Positions 63,324 through 64,000 of a stretch of 64,000 bases of DNA are shown here, one piece after another. Both the position numbers and the translations under genes were made by a program. The notes below the pieces were generated by a model, which saw only the letters and a list, made by a program, of their open reading frames with translations, was not told where the DNA came from and searched no databases. Within the stretch, counting starts at the first letter, position 1; each line of letters opens with the position of its first letter. Where the stretch lies: assembly GCA_937887565.1 (NCBI GenBank), contig CALABS010000061.1, positions 171,777 to 235,776 on the forward strand. Direction: 5' to 3'. This stretch comes from an uncultured Rhodospirillaceae bacterium (GTDB lineage Bacteria > Pseudomonadota > Alphaproteobacteria > Rhodospirillales > Magnetospirillaceae).

Positions 63324-63365
63324 CCCCCTGGACCTAGAATCGTCGGCAACCAAGGAGGCCGAACA

Positions 63366-63971
63366 ATGACCAACCGCGTCGCCCTGTACCTGCGGGTATC
63401 CACCGGGGAGCAAACCACCGAAAACCAGCGCCGCGAGCTGGAAGAGGTCGTACGGCATGCCGGATGGGAAATCGTGGCCGTGTACGAGGATCGGGGCATC
63501 AGCGGCGCCAAGGGTCGCGACAAGCGCCCCCAATTTGACCGCCTGTGCCAGGACGCTACCGCGCGGAGATTCGACGTGATCGCTGCATGGGCCGTGGACA
63601 GGCTTGGCCGGTCGCTCTCGGACCTCGTGGGCTTCCTGTCCGAGCTTCACGCCCTTGGCGTCGATTTGTACCTGCACCAGCAACGGCTGGACACTACCAC
63701 GCCAGCAGGCAAGGCCATGTTCCAGATGATGGGGGTTTTTGCCGAGTTTGAACGGGGCATGATCCGGGAGCGGGTCAAGGCAGGGCTAGCCCGAGCGGCA
63801 GCCAATGGCCGAAAAGGTGGACGACCGCGTATCGACGGCACCAAGGAAGCCGAAATTCTCAATCGGCTTGCTTTAGGGATTGGCGTTCGAAAGATTGCCT
63901 CGGATGTGGGCGTAGGCGTCAGCGTCGTACAGAGATTGAGAAAGCAGTACCCGTCCGGTGAAGGCCGCTGA
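63366..63971 (+). CDS. Serine recombinase (resolvase/invertase family)
   Basis: A 201-residue small serine recombinase. Catalytic domain 1-135 with the nucleophile in YLRVSTGEQ (about Ser12), the arginine cluster AAWAVDRLGRSLSDLVGFL and the long E helix MFQMMGVFAEFERGMIRERV; a short C-terminal helix-turn-helix (about 150-195; IASDVGVGVSVVQRLRKQYP). AGGAGG overlaps the start region. Codon use is less GC-biased than neighbours, suggesting transfer. It may belong to a transposon or genomic island continuing to the right. Confidence 0.92.
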   Translation: MTNRVALYLRVSTGEQTTENQRRELEEVVRHAGWEIVAVYEDRGISGAKGRDKRPQFDRLCQDATARRFDVIAAWAVDRLGRSLSDLVGFLSELHALGVDLYLHQQRLDTTTPAGKAMFQMMGVFAEFERGMIRERVKAGLARAAANGRKGGRPRIDGTKEAEILNRLALGIGVRKIASDVGVGVSVVQRLRKQYPSGEGR

Positions 63972-64000
63972 AGCCGGCCTTGCTGGCGTCGATTGAGACT

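Noticed and set aside
63005..63369. 128-codon frame (from 62983) as an intact gene
   Set aside because: Only the first part matches the C-terminus of an IS1595 transposase; the tail after about 63165 is unrelated and runs into the recombinase repeats.

Overview
The window looks like chromosomal DNA of a high-GC alphaproteobacterium of the order Rhodospirillales, probably close to Magnetospirillum. Supporting signs are a split F0 operon with both b and b' subunits, a zeta-type (DUF1476) F1-ATPase inhibitor, the smc-dsbA-dciA-mutY neighbourhood, many chemoreceptors and c-di-GMP enzymes, and dense GC-rich coding. The genus is an inference from remembered family patterns, not from a search.

Layout. 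1-5.1 kb: the end of an unidentified gene, a PAS-GGDEF diguanylate cyclase, the folate-binding protein YgfZ, a chemoreceptor and a periplasmic rhodanese. 5.1-10.3 kb: a tightly overlapping cluster of two glycosyltransferases and an asparagine synthetase, then a palindromic repeat and a dihydroorotase-family enzyme. 10.3-16.4 kb: two unrelated-looking SAICAR synthases (one long, one short next to purS) around a GntR regulator, pyruvate kinase and an anion permease. 16.5-21.4 kb: a putative secreted cysteine-dependent enzyme, an NRDE protein, the ATPase zeta subunit, radC, a DinB-like protein and a membrane-tailed ParA. 21.4-24 kb: the F0 ATP synthase operon atpI-B-E-F'-F with a recognisable promoter. 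24-35 kb: smc, dsbA, dciA, mutY, small secreted proteins, two EF-hand proteins and a DinG-like helicase. 34.9-36.8 kb: a DUF5752 protein with a TreT-like glycosyltransferase. 36.9-43.8 kb: signalling, with a chemoreceptor combining CZB, NIT, HAMP, MA and PilZ parts, and an operon of CheY-like, CheC-like and GGDEF-EAL proteins. 43.9-48.7 kb: tRNA-Thr, a gene-poor stretch, a GST, an ECF sigma operon, an IS66 scrap, and a TetR/LpxR divergent pair. 48.8-51.1 kb: an ABC-F ATPase and a flavin reductase-like protein.

51.2-62.9 kb is the most informative part: a complete nitrate assimilation locus. nrtA-nrtB-nrtCD-nasT-nasS run leftward and nirB-nirD-nasA run rightward from a shared 594-base region. 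Each side has a sigma54 (-24/-12) promoter whose predicted start lies just before a pair of hexaloop hairpins with A at loop position 1 and G at position 4 (the ANTAR-protein target), followed by an intrinsic terminator. This predicts NtrC/sigma54 control of initiation and NasS-NasT nitrate-responsive antitermination on both operons. The window ends in an IS1595-type transposase remnant and a serine recombinase with palindromic sites in front of it.

No CRISPR array, rRNA or phage structural cluster was seen. Coordinates of CDS include the stop codon.
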